A stretch of 64,000 nt of DNA from NCBI GenBank assembly GCA_963678205.1, contig OY782760.1:992001-1056000 (forward strand), written 5' to 3'. Origin of the DNA: G963556115 sp963678205 (GTDB lineage: Bacteria; Planctomycetota; SZUA-567). Below the pieces are notes generated by a model, which searched no databases, was not told where the DNA came from, and saw only the letters and a list, made by a program, of their open reading frames with translations. The translations under genes were made by a program, and so were the position numbers. Positions 25,579 to 34,804 of this stretch are shown piece by piece. Every line of letters begins with the position of its first letter. Position 1 is the stretch's first letter.

Positions 25579-26460
25579 TTACCCAAAACGACCTGTAATG
25601 TAGTCTTCTGTCTGCTTCATGCTTGGGTTAGTAAATATATGTTCTGTTCTGTCAAATTCTACAAGGTTGCCTTCGTAGAAGAAAGCTGTCTTATCAGAAA
25701 CACGTGAAGCTTGTTGCATGTTGTGAGTAACAATAATTATCGTATAATCACCTCTTAGTTCGTCTATTAGATTTTCAATGCGAGATGTTGCTTTGGGATC
25801 TAGAGCTGAAGTTGGTTCGTCCATAAGAAGAATTTCAGGCTTTACAGCTAGAGCTCTTGCTAGACATATTCTTTGCTGCTGACCTCCTGAGAGACCAAGT
25901 GCGTTCTGGTTTAGTCTGTCTTTTACCTCATTCCAGATAGCAGCACTTTTCAGGCTTGTTTCAACAATCTGCGACAATTTGGCTTTAGATTTTATTCCTT
26001 GAAGGCGTGGCCCGTAAGCAATGTTGTCGAAAATACTTTTGGGGAATGGGTTTGGTCTTTGGAATACCATTCCGATGCGCTGACGAAGTGCAACAACATT
26101 TACTTGTGACTCGAAAATATTATAATTATCAAAAATTAACTCTCCAGTTGTGTGGCAAATAGGAATAAGGTCATTCATTCTGTTGATACAGCGAAGAAAT
26201 GTACTTTTACCACATCCACTCGGACCAATAATCGCTGTTACTTCTTTTTCCGGGATCTCTATATTAACTTTTTTTACAGCTTCAAATTTTCCATAGAAAA
26301 TTGAAAAATCTTTTGCTGTAATATGTGGAGGTGAATCTGTGTCTGAATGTGATTTCTGAGATAGGCTTTCACTGTACATGCTGTTTGGAATTCCAGTATC
26401 TCCGCAATCACCTGGTGTTATTTTGGTGTTTATACTTGGTGTATTCATAGTTATGTTCAT
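25579..26460 (-). CDS. pstB: Phosphate ABC transporter ATPase PstB, 293 aa
   Basis: Energises phosphate uptake through PstCA. Walker A GPSGCGKST is near residues 87-95, signature LSGGQQQR near 192, Walker B LLMDEPTSALD near 212, and the family's FQRPNPFPKS and YGPRLQGIK segments are present. An N-terminal extension of about 45 polar residues precedes the ATPase fold. GAGGAG lies six bases before the ATG. It follows pstA by about 50 bases. Confidence 0.97.
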   Translation of the reverse strand: MNITMNTPSINTKITPGDCGDTGIPNSMYSESLSQKSHSDTDSPPHITAKDFSIFYGKFEAVKKVNIEIPEKEVTAIIGPSGCGKSTFLRCINRMNDLIPICHTTGELIFDNYNIFESQVNVVALRQRIGMVFQRPNPFPKSIFDNIAYGPRLQGIKSKAKLSQIVETSLKSAAIWNEVKDRLNQNALGLSGGQQQRICLARALAVKPEILLMDEPTSALDPKATSRIENLIDELRGDYTIIIVTHNMQQASRVSDKTAFFYEGNLVEFDRTEHIFTNPSMKQTEDYITGRFG

Positions 26461-26512
26461 CCTTACTCCTCTTGAGTATAATTATACTATTGTCTTAAGT
26501 TGTTTAATAAAA

Positions 26513-27877
26513 TTAACCTCTAAGGTTTTTACTTACTCTTGCTCTAAGGTAGATGGCACTTAGATTTAGAATCAATACTATAGCGACAAGAGTAAATACC
26601 ATACCATATTGAACGTATCTAATTTGGTCAACTTCTTGATGCTCAGTACAAAGATTATAAATATTCCAAGGAAGAGCCGGGGTTGGTTGAGAAAAAATAT
26701 CTCCTATATGGATTGCTTTACCAACACTTACTGCAGCTGTGAATATAATAGGAGCTGTCTCTCCGGCAGCACGTCCCATGCTGATAACAATTCCTGTTAG
26801 AATTCCTGGAAGCGCAGATGGAAGAATAACTTTACTGATACATTCCCATTTTGTTGCTCCTAGTCCAACAGAACCTTCTTTATAAGAATTTGGTACCGCT
26901 CTAATAGCTTCTTCTGTCGCACGAATAATGGTAGGTAGAACAAGTAGAGCTAGGGTTAAACAGCCTGCAGCAACTGATGAGTTTTCGGATACGCTGAAAA
27001 TGGAATCATTACCAAGGAAGCAGGCAAGTCCGAATAAACCAAATACTACACTAGGTACACCTGCAAGTGTTCCGATACACGATCTAATGAAGGCAATAAG
27101 CTTTGTATCTCCTGCATACTCAACAAGGTATATAGCAGCAATTATACCTGCAGGAATCGCCAGAAGCATTGAACCAAATGTAAGGTAAAGGGTACCTATA
27201 ACTTCTGGCCATACGCCACCAAAGAAGTGTGCATCAAAACTGGCATCAGTAAGAAAACCATAGTAAAATGTCCAGCCAGGCTCCATCATTGTTTTTAAAT
27301 AATCTTCTGTAAGGTAGTCATCAAAGGCTTTTTCTAGTTTTGTGCCTTTGTATAAAGCTTTTCTTGGTTTGAAAACCTCTACGCCCATGCCTGTTGAGTA
27401 GTCCCATTCTGTTATTTTTATTGCATTACTTAATATTTCAAGTGATTTATCCCAACGGGTTGCACCATATCTGTCACGCATCATTACAGGTGTTTTTTCG
27501 CCAGGTCTAGGTCCTAGAAGTTTTCTGATAGCAATTTTGAACTCACTATAATCTGCGTCAAGCGCGTAACCTCTTTCAGGGTCAGTGTTAATGAGCTCTT
27601 CAAGCTCTGGTTCAAATGAGTCCATTGTTGAATATAGCTCAGCTCTTGCAGTATTTGTTTGTGCTGTTTCTTTAGTAAGAGCATTTTTATTGCCTCTTCC
27701 AAATAGATTCATAAGAACTTTTTCGTGTTCGATTGTCGCTTTGAAAATATAGGCATTGGCGCCTCTTAATATAATCGGACCAAGTAATGCAATGAGTGAT
27801 AATACCATTATTAATACAGCAAATACTGAGAATCCGGTAAACGAGTGGTTTAGGATATTTCGTGATTTAATATTCAT
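26513..27877 (-). CDS. pstA: Phosphate ABC transporter permease PstA with large insertion, 454 aa
   Basis: Membrane permease of the phosphate transporter. TM1 (about 15-40) is followed by an extracytoplasmic insert of roughly 180 residues rich in charged and aromatic residues, then the core permease helices from about residue 230 onward with the EAA-type loop (SYGLGATKWECISKVILPSA equivalent). Ordinary PstA is under 300 residues; longer versions with an extra N-terminal domain (DUF3333 type) are known, and this may be one. Eight bases separate it from pstC. Confidence 0.92.
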   Translation of the reverse strand: MNIKSRNILNHSFTGFSVFAVLIMVLSLIALLGPIILRGANAYIFKATIEHEKVLMNLFGRGNKNALTKETAQTNTARAELYSTMDSFEPELEELINTDPERGYALDADYSEFKIAIRKLLGPRPGEKTPVMMRDRYGATRWDKSLEILSNAIKITEWDYSTGMGVEVFKPRKALYKGTKLEKAFDDYLTEDYLKTMMEPGWTFYYGFLTDASFDAHFFGGVWPEVIGTLYLTFGSMLLAIPAGIIAAIYLVEYAGDTKLIAFIRSCIGTLAGVPSVVFGLFGLACFLGNDSIFSVSENSSVAAGCLTLALLVLPTIIRATEEAIRAVPNSYKEGSVGLGATKWECISKVILPSALPGILTGIVISMGRAAGETAPIIFTAAVSVGKAIHIGDIFSQPTPALPWNIYNLCTEHQEVDQIRYVQYGMVFTLVAIVLILNLSAIYLRARVSKNLRG

Positions 27878-27885
27878 ATTCTTAC

Positions 27886-29022
27886 CTATCTTTCCCCTCT
27901 TAGTTTTTCACGGTTACGTTTCATAACCCATTCGCTGAGCATGTTACAAATAAAACTGAATATAAGCAGGCAGGAGGCTAGTAAGAATAAAACACTATAG
28001 TGGTTTGTACCGCGTGCTGTTTCTCCCATTTCACCAGCAATTGTTGCTGTCAGTGTGCGTACAGGAGAGAAGAAATTGTAGAATGGCTCGGGAATTTTTG
28101 CGGCATTACCTGCTGCCATCCATACAACCATTGTTTCACCTAGAGCACGCATTATACCAAGAATCACACCTGCGCAGATACCACTTGACGCTGCTGGGAG
28201 AATAACCTTGATAAGTGTTTCCGCTCTAGTTGCTCCAAGACCATATGAACCTTCACGAAGTTCTGTGCCTGCTGCCTGAAGAGCATCTTCAGCTACACTT
28301 ACGATAGTCGGTAGAGCCATGATGCCAAGGATTATTGATACGTTGAATGCATTGGTGCCACTGCTGATAACAATTGATCCAGTATAGTTTGTAAGAAAAT
28401 AAAGTAATATAATAAAACATGCAAAGATAATTCCTGAAAAAAAGTATTCCTTGCCATTGCTGTTTAATTTTTCAGCTAGAGAGATACCTACAACAACTGA
28501 TGCTATAGCCGCAATAGGGAAGCCAACCAACCATATTCCGCCTTGTATTAGTGAACCGCCGTGTTCTTGTAGTAATGGCGCAAAGACAACTAATGCAAAG
28601 AAACCGTAAGCAACAGATGGTATTGAAGCAAGTAGTTCAATAATTGGTTTGAAGAATTGCCTCCATGAGAATGGCAGTATATCACTGAGAGCAATTGCAG
28701 CTGATACTCCAAGTGGAATTGCCACAACGCATGCCCCGATCGTTACCATCAGAGAGCCATAGAAGATACTTAGTGCTCCGTAGGCAGGGGGATTTCCTGT
28801 TGGGTACCAAGAGGAACTCTTGAATACAGTAGTAAGACCAAGGTCACTTATAAAAGGTATTGCATCTCTAAGTATAAAGTAAAATATAAATAGTACCGCA
28901 AATACTGATAATGATGCGATCAATAATAATATATATTCACCAGCTTTGGCTGTCATGTTTTTTAAAAAGTTTTCATTTTTGCTAAAAAGTAAACTTGGTC
29001 TTGCCTGAATTTTTGATTTCAT
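27886..29022 (-). CDS. pstC: Phosphate ABC transporter permease PstC, 378 aa
   Basis: Partner permease of PstA. An N-terminal cytoplasmic tail, TM1 near 30-52, and further helices follow; the EAA loop EGSYGLGATRAETLIKVILP is near residue 278, and GIMRALGETMVVWMAAGN is the typical PstC end of the core. It is longer than the usual 310-320 residues, with extra residues between TM1 and the core. AAGGCAAG precedes the ATG. It is separated from pstS by 134 bases containing a hairpin. Confidence 0.94.
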   Translation of the reverse strand: MKSKIQARPSLLFSKNENFLKNMTAKAGEYILLLIASLSVFAVLFIFYFILRDAIPFISDLGLTTVFKSSSWYPTGNPPAYGALSIFYGSLMVTIGACVVAIPLGVSAAIALSDILPFSWRQFFKPIIELLASIPSVAYGFFALVVFAPLLQEHGGSLIQGGIWLVGFPIAAIASVVVGISLAEKLNSNGKEYFFSGIIFACFIILLYFLTNYTGSIVISSGTNAFNVSIILGIMALPTIVSVAEDALQAAGTELREGSYGLGATRAETLIKVILPAASSGICAGVILGIMRALGETMVVWMAAGNAAKIPEPFYNFFSPVRTLTATIAGEMGETARGTNHYSVLFLLASCLLIFSFICNMLSEWVMKRNREKLRGER

Positions 29023-29104
29023 TATCTTGCCTTTGAAAAATTGCTATATTAGATAAAATATATTTTGTATTACAATTTAAGGGAGATTTCATTTTTTTAT
29101 AATA

Positions 29105-29125
29105 GGGCACAGCTATGCTGTGCCC
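29105..29125 (-). terminator. Hairpin between pstS and pstC
   Basis: GGGCACAGC and GCTGTGCCC (9-bp arms, 3-base loop) lie 32 bases after the pstS stop. A partial terminator or stabilising hairpin here would leave more pstS than pstCAB message, as commonly seen for binding proteins. Confidence 0.55.
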
Positions 29126-29156
29126 ATTTAAATTATAGGTATTGCCTGTTTGTGAC

Positions 29157-29984
29157 TTATTCGTAGAACGTTACAGGAATGAAACCGATACGTTCTATAA
29201 TACTCTGACCATCATCGCTTAGATACATAGTGATGAATTTATGCACGTTTGATCCTGGTTTTGGGTATCCGTTTGTGAACATGAATAGCGCTCGAGCAAT
29301 TGGGTAAACACCTGAAGCAATTGTTTTCTTTGTGGCAGGAATATTGTTTACAGTCAACGCTTTAACGGTTTTATCAACAAAACCAAGTCCAACGTAGCCA
29401 ATAGCGCCTTTTGTACTCTGCACTCTAGCTCGCATCTGACCGTTTGAACCAACATATTCAGCATTACTGTTGATCTTTTCTTTCTTCATAACTAGTTTTT
29501 CGAAAGTTTCGAAAGTACCACTTGAAGAATCACGACTGATCATGATGATTGGCATATCAGGACCTTTTAGCTCTTTCCAGTTTGTGATTTCGCCTTTGTA
29601 GATTGAGCGTATTTGATCAACAGTAAGATTTTTTACAGAATTTACTGGATTAACAATAACTGCTATCCCGTCCATTGCAATTGCAGTAGCTGTTGGCATA
29701 GTACCGTTTTCAACTGCTGCTTTGAATTCTTTACCTTTCATGAAACGGCTCATATCAGCAACCTGACACTGGCCATCGATAAGAGCTTGTGCACCGTTAC
29801 CACTGCCTGATTCATTAACTGTAATATTGAGTGATTTGTTTTTGCTCATCAGGTATTCTGCAAAAGCTTTTGCAATTGGGCCAACTGTACTAGAACCTTC
29901 AACGACAATCTTTTCACCCGCATTAGCTGAAACACCAAGAATAAGTGCACAAATCATTGCTAAAAGTACTTTAGTCATTTTCAT
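29157..29984 (-). CDS. pstS: Phosphate-binding protein PstS, 276 aa
   Basis: Extracytoplasmic phosphate receptor. The start ATG 29984 follows AAGGAA and gives a normal signal peptide (about residues 1-21, ending A-N-A). The mature part begins EKIVVEGSSTVGP, and SGSGNGAQALIDGQ and SRDSSSGTFETFE segments supply the phosphate-contacting serines and threonines of this family. No lipobox Cys, so it is periplasmic rather than a lipoprotein. Longer in-frame starts upstream have no ribosome site. First gene of the pst operon; I see no clear Pho box upstream. Confidence 0.93.
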   Translation of the reverse strand: MKMTKVLLAMICALILGVSANAGEKIVVEGSSTVGPIAKAFAEYLMSKNKSLNITVNESGSGNGAQALIDGQCQVADMSRFMKGKEFKAAVENGTMPTATAIAMDGIAVIVNPVNSVKNLTVDQIRSIYKGEITNWKELKGPDMPIIMISRDSSSGTFETFEKLVMKKEKINSNAEYVGSNGQMRARVQSTKGAIGYVGLGFVDKTVKALTVNNIPATKKTIASGVYPIARALFMFTNGYPKPGSNVHKFITMYLSDDGQSIIERIGFIPVTFYE

Positions 29985-30263
29985 CAGTAATTCCTTTTTG
30001 ATAATATTCTTATAAATTATCATCACTGTGATGATTTTTATTCAATATCAAAATAATAGCCATTATTGTTAGGAGAATATTAGGGGTTAGTTAATACCAT
30101 ATTTTTGTTATATTTTTGCAGACTGAAAACAAAAATATTATGGAAAAAAAAAAGAGAATAGGGTACAATTTTCAAATTATTTGTGTTTTCTTGTTTAAAA
30201 TAGTTTTATTGTTTTCCCCTTAAAGATAAAGCTATTAGTTAATTTGTGCTGGAGCAGATAGTT
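29985..30263. other. Divergent promoter region between pstS and the hybrid kinase
   Basis: About 280 AT-rich bases that must hold the pst operon promoter and that of the histidine kinase. I see an A-run near 30140-30153 but no convincing Pho box repeats or strong -35/-10 pairs. Confidence 0.4.
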
Positions 30264-32456
30264 ATGTATAGACAGCTTAGTAGACTTGCACAGCTTATGG
30301 CTGTGATGATTTTAGGCTGCTTAAATAATGCTTTGGCTACAGAAACTTTGGCAGTTCATGAGGCAAATTGTGAGACATTTTTGCTTCCAATAATTATTTT
30401 TTTGGTAATATTTCTAGCGGTGTTTTTGACAATACAGAGAAAAAGAGTTAAAACTTTTGAGCAAAAAATAATTTCTAGCAATAAAACACTTGAAATTACC
30501 CTAGAAAAGACAAAACGTGAGATTGACAGAGTTCGTCAGGCGTGTGAACTTGCTTCACTGATTTATTATGAATATAATGTAGAACGAGGTGTCTTTACGG
30601 GGGATAATGGCTTATATAACCTTTTTGTTGGTGAAGCTAGGTCATATCTGACACATGATGAGATCTTGTCGCATATTCATCCAGAAGATGTGAAGTTCTT
30701 CAATGCTTATAAGGATATCTCAAATAATACTTATAAAGAAAATGATGATAATATTATAAAAGTTATAGTCAGAATTTTTGGTAGTAATGGTGAACAGCAT
30801 TATCTGCATGTTTATGCGAAATCTGTATTTGATAGTGATGAAAAGCTGATTTGCCGTCGTGGTTGTATAATTGATGTGACTGAGCAAAAGAAAAAAGAAA
30901 TTGAGCTTTCTATAATTAACAAGCAGTTGCAGTATGTTCAACGTATGGCAAAAATTTATACTTGGGAAATACATATAAATCAGCCAGATATCATTAAAAT
31001 TAGCGGGGATTTTTATAAACTTTTGGGTAGTAAATATGATGGGCAGAATGAAATTTCCACCTCTGTGCTTAGGGATGTACTATCGGGTGAGGATTACAAC
31101 ACAATTATCGGCGCAATAAATAGCTGCTTTATTACTGGAAAACCTTTTGACATAACAGTTCCAATATATCCAAAGAGTGGGGCAGATGTTATGTATATAC
31201 ATATTGTTTCATTTATTAGTGAAAATCAGGATGCTAGAAAAGGTATAATTTCGGGTGTGTTTCAGGATATTACAGATATTAAAAATTCTGAATTCAAAGC
31301 TGGGCATGAACAAAAAATAAAGGCGCTGGGAAGACTTGCAAGTAGTGTTGCTCACGATTTTAATAATCAACTCTCAGGAATTTTGGGTTTTGCCGATTTA
31401 ATAAAATCTGAAGAAATATCAGATAAAGTTCGTGAATATGCCAATGTGATATTTAATAGAGGTGAGAAATCTGTAGAGCTTGTCAGAAAATTACTCGATT
31501 TTTCTAGAAACCAAAAAGAAAAAGTTGAGTTAATCAATGTCGATGCTTTACTTATTGATACTATCGGTTTCTTTTCGCACCTTGTGAATAAATCGGTCGA
31601 AGTAAAAAAAGAAATCAATGTTAGTGGACAGGGGGTTCTTGGTAATTATAATGAATTACAAAATGCTTTATTGAATCTTTGTATCAATGCTCGTGATGCA
31701 CTGGATTTTAATCCAGGAAGTATTACCCTTAGTGTTTCATCAAGGTTGATTCCATCTGGTGAAGCTAGAAAATTACAGGTTACGCCTGGAAAGTTTCTTA
31801 TTATAAATGTCATTGATACAGGGCATGGAATGACAGATGAAGTTAAAAAGATGGCGCTCGAACCTTTTTTTACAACAAAGCCAGAAGGAAATGGTACTGG
31901 ATTAGGGCTTTCAACAGTTCATTCAACTATTACAGCGTTGGCAGGAGCGGTGGATATAAAAAGTAAGGTTAATGAAGGAACAACGGTCAGCTTATATCTT
32001 CCTATTGCTTCTGATAGTCAGTTTGTGAAGGAAGAAGAACATATAGGTAAAGGTAAAATAAAGAACGTTGATGGCAATGTACTTATTATTGATGATGATA
32101 AGTCGTTAGTAAAATTGCTTACAATGCAATTGAATAAAATAGGATATATTGCTACAGGAATTGATGATCCTAAGGAAGCAGTAAGAGTATATGCTACGGA
32201 TTATAGAAAGTATGATCTTGTCATACTTGATATGATTATGCCAACTATGAACGGGGTACAAGTTTATAATGCTCTTATAAAAATTAATAAAGAGGTCAAG
32301 GTAATCATGATGTCAGCTTATTCAGATGATGAACTTTTTGAAGAAGTAAGAAGAAATGGACTCAAGCATTTTCTGACCAAGCCTGTTACGTTGACAACAC
32401 TGACTAAAAAAGTTGCAGAAGTTTTAAATGATAACGAGTGGGAGTTGAATGAATGA
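30264..32456 (+). CDS. Hybrid sensor histidine kinase with PAS domains and receiver, 730 aa
   Basis: A signal peptide-like segment (about 1-26) and a membrane helix (about 42-60) are followed by two PAS-type domains (about 95-215 and 225-345, each ending in a DVTE/QDITDIK PAC tail), a dimerisation domain with phospho-accepting His in SSVAHDFNNQLSG near residue 360, an HATPase domain with DTGHGM and GTGLGLS, and a C-terminal receiver with the phospho-Asp in VILDMIMP near 654. The start is taken as ATG 30264 after GGAG; an in-frame GTG lies 18 bases upstream. It overlaps the HD-GYP gene by four bases. Confidence 0.93.
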   Translation: MYRQLSRLAQLMAVMILGCLNNALATETLAVHEANCETFLLPIIIFLVIFLAVFLTIQRKRVKTFEQKIISSNKTLEITLEKTKREIDRVRQACELASLIYYEYNVERGVFTGDNGLYNLFVGEARSYLTHDEILSHIHPEDVKFFNAYKDISNNTYKENDDNIIKVIVRIFGSNGEQHYLHVYAKSVFDSDEKLICRRGCIIDVTEQKKKEIELSIINKQLQYVQRMAKIYTWEIHINQPDIIKISGDFYKLLGSKYDGQNEISTSVLRDVLSGEDYNTIIGAINSCFITGKPFDITVPIYPKSGADVMYIHIVSFISENQDARKGIISGVFQDITDIKNSEFKAGHEQKIKALGRLASSVAHDFNNQLSGILGFADLIKSEEISDKVREYANVIFNRGEKSVELVRKLLDFSRNQKEKVELINVDALLIDTIGFFSHLVNKSVEVKKEINVSGQGVLGNYNELQNALLNLCINARDALDFNPGSITLSVSSRLIPSGEARKLQVTPGKFLIINVIDTGHGMTDEVKKMALEPFFTTKPEGNGTGLGLSTVHSTITALAGAVDIKSKVNEGTTVSLYLPIASDSQFVKEEEHIGKGKIKNVDGNVLIIDDDKSLVKLLTMQLNKIGYIATGIDDPKEAVRVYATDYRKYDLVILDMIMPTMNGVQVYNALIKINKEVKVIMMSAYSDDELFEEVRRNGLKHFLTKPVTLTTLTKKVAEVLNDNEWELNE

Positions 32457-33592
32457 GATTTAATGTTTTAGTGGTTGATGATGATATTATAAGTCTTCAA
32501 CTGCTTAAGAAAATTCTGGAAATTGATTATAATGTTGAAATTGCAGATAGTGGGCAATCTGCAATTGAAAAAGCTGTTGAAAACACTCCAGATATAATTC
32601 TACTCGATGTTAAAATGCCTGGTATGGGTGGGTATGAAGTATGCCAGACACTCAAAAATAACCATAAAACTGCAGAAATTCCTGTTATTTTTATATCTGG
32701 AATGAGTAGCCTTGATGATGAAAAGAGAGGGTTTGAAGTTGGGGCTGTAGATTATATAGTAAAACCACTCAAAGCACCTATTGTTTACCACAGAGTAAAA
32801 AACCACATAATGTTGGCAAAACAGCAGCATATCTGCAGTATTGAGGTTATTCGTAAAACGAAGCAACTACAGGAAGCAAAAATAGAACAAGTTATGGCTT
32901 TGATGAGGGCTGCACGGTTTAAAGAACATGAGACAGCAAATCATACTATCAGGGTTGGGCTACTTGCATGGCTGATTGCGATGGATATGGGACTCGGAAA
33001 ATCTTGGGCCCAAAAAGTTTTTATTGCTGCTCCGATGCATGATATCGGGAAAATAGGTGTCCCAGATGAAGTCCTTCTTTCTCCGTTGAACCTTAGAAGA
33101 GATAAGCCTGAGTGGTGGGAACTTATGATGAAACATACCATCTTTGGTCTAGAAATAATAGGAGAAAATCTTCATTCAGATATAATGAAGATGGCTTCTA
33201 GCATTGCTATGTGTCATCATGAAAAAATGGATGGCTCTGGATATCCCAATGGACTTGTTGGCTCTGCGATACCTTTTGAAGCACGATTAGTTTCAATTGT
33301 TGATATGATTGATGCAATGATGGATACATCAAGACCATATAGAAATGGACCTATCCCTGATGAAAAAATTAAAGAGATTCTATTGAATGAAAGCGGGGTT
33401 CTTCTTGATAAGGATATTGTTGCATCAACAATAAAAAATTGGGGAATAATAAAGGGAATTCATACTTTTTTCTCTGGCGAAGAAGTGCCTCTTCAAGATT
33501 ATGTGTACTTGAATGAAGACGAATTATTTTTACAGCTTGAGCATACTTTTAATGAGTTACCAGATATAGACCATAAAGTACTGTTACTATAG
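32453..33592 (+). CDS. Response regulator with HD-GYP phosphodiesterase domain, 379 aa
   Basis: A receiver domain (1-120) with phospho-Asp52 in LLDVKMPG precedes an HD-GYP domain, which degrades cyclic di-GMP. Metal ligands appear in MHDIGKIG (near 195) and HHEKMDGSGYPNGLVG (near 258), followed by RLVSIVDMIDAM. The overlap of four bases (ATGA) with the hybrid kinase gene indicates that the kinase is its probable phosphodonor, coupling a membrane or extracellular signal to cyclic di-GMP breakdown. Confidence 0.94.
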   Translation: MRFNVLVVDDDIISLQLLKKILEIDYNVEIADSGQSAIEKAVENTPDIILLDVKMPGMGGYEVCQTLKNNHKTAEIPVIFISGMSSLDDEKRGFEVGAVDYIVKPLKAPIVYHRVKNHIMLAKQQHICSIEVIRKTKQLQEAKIEQVMALMRAARFKEHETANHTIRVGLLAWLIAMDMGLGKSWAQKVFIAAPMHDIGKIGVPDEVLLSPLNLRRDKPEWWELMMKHTIFGLEIIGENLHSDIMKMASSIAMCHHEKMDGSGYPNGLVGSAIPFEARLVSIVDMIDAMMDTSRPYRNGPIPDEKIKEILLNESGVLLDKDIVASTIKNWGIIKGIHTFFSGEEVPLQDYVYLNEDELFLQLEHTFNELPDIDHKVLLL

Positions 33593-33674
33593 TTTTAACG
33601 ATTTTTTATGCATAGCAAATTTTTATTATTAAAATTATTTTGCGATAAAAAAAAGATTGCATAAATTGGGTCAG

Positions 33675-33697
33675 TGTACTATCCTAAGTATAGTACA
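33675..33697. promoter_or_regulatory. 8-bp inverted repeat upstream of the CheV-like gene
   Basis: TGTACTAT and ATAGTACA are separated by seven bases, about 65 bases before the CheV-like start. The symmetry suggests an operator for a dimeric regulator; the factor is unknown. Confidence 0.35.
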
Positions 33698-33762
33698 ATA
33701 ATATCAGAAATTACGTAAAGTTATTTTTACTCTGATAGGTATTAAATTACGAAAGGAATATT

Positions 33763-34710
33763 ATGTCTTCAGGAACAAATATTTTGCTTGAAAGTGGTAC
33801 AAATGAGGTTGAAATGCTTGAGTTTATACTCGGCGGTCAATCTTTTGGCATAAATGTCTCAAAAGTTACGTCAATTATTCAGTTTGAGGAAGAGTTGCTT
33901 ACCGCAATTCCTGATATGCCACCCGCTATTATGGGTGCTTTTATGTTTAGAGGAGAAACTATTTCTCTGATAAACCTTGCTGAAGCGCTTCACAGAAAAC
34001 CTGATAGTAATAATGACCGCCCATTGGTCATTGCAACAGAGTTCAATGATTTTCAGTGTGGATTATATGTAAATGGCGTCGAGAGGATCCATAGGGTGTC
34101 ATGGGAAGCTTTTGTTCCGATTGAGAATACTTTTTCCAAGGACAATTTACAGGGTTCGATATTAGGTACTATTCACATTAATAAAAAAGATGTCCTAATT
34201 ATTGACATTGAAAGCATCGCAACCCAGCTCTTTGAAGGTTTGTCAATGGAGCTTAACTATGAGCATGATGCTGTAGAAATTGGAAGAAATAAAAATAGAA
34301 ATGATGTCCTTGTAGTTCTTGCTGAAGACTCGGCGTTTATTAGAAGGCATATTCTGGGGGTTCTTAATGAAGCTGGATATACAAATATTAAACCATTTGA
34401 TAATGGCCAGAGTGCTGACGATTATATTAATTCGTTAAGAAAAGAGGATAAAAGACCTGATATCGTTGTTAGTGATATTGAAATGCCAAAAATGGATGGT
34501 CTTACTTTATGTAGAAAGCTTAAGACAGATTATAATATGGGTGACTTACCTGTAATTATGTTCTCAAGCCTTATTAATGAACAAATGCGTCATAAGTGTG
34601 ATAGTGTTGGAGCAAATGCAAGTATTACAAAACCTCAAATTGCCGGGCTTGTGAAGATGATCGATGAATTCTGCAATGTAAAACATTATGAGAATGATGG
34701 TGAAGAATAA
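33763..34710 (+). CDS. cheV: CheV-like chemotaxis protein (CheW domain plus receiver), 315 aa
   Basis: A CheW-like scaffold domain (about residues 15-160) carries the usual FRGETISLINL region and is followed by a receiver domain (about 180-305) with phospho-Asp near 236 in VVSDIEMPKMDG and the conserved Lys in ITKP. CheV links chemoreceptors to CheA and tunes adaptation through phosphorylation. AAAGGAA precedes the ATG. It lies 170 bases after the HD-GYP gene and is probably a separate transcription unit. Confidence 0.9.
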   Translation: MSSGTNILLESGTNEVEMLEFILGGQSFGINVSKVTSIIQFEEELLTAIPDMPPAIMGAFMFRGETISLINLAEALHRKPDSNNDRPLVIATEFNDFQCGLYVNGVERIHRVSWEAFVPIENTFSKDNLQGSILGTIHINKKDVLIIDIESIATQLFEGLSMELNYEHDAVEIGRNKNRNDVLVVLAEDSAFIRRHILGVLNEAGYTNIKPFDNGQSADDYINSLRKEDKRPDIVVSDIEMPKMDGLTLCRKLKTDYNMGDLPVIMFSSLINEQMRHKCDSVGANASITKPQIAGLVKMIDEFCNVKHYENDGEE

Positions 34711-34730
34711 CAATTCGTTCTGTATTGATT

Positions 34731-34767
34731 AAAGGGTGCTCTTGTAATAGAGAGTACCTTTTTTTGA
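34731..34767 (+). terminator. Probable terminator after the CheV-like gene
   Basis: AAAGG and CTCT segments pair with AGAG and CCTTT with small internal mismatches, followed by seven Ts, starting 20 bases after the stop codon. Confidence 0.55.
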
Positions 34768-34804
34768 TACTCTAGTGTTAAAGTGTTCAGTGATCATTTA
34801 TTAT

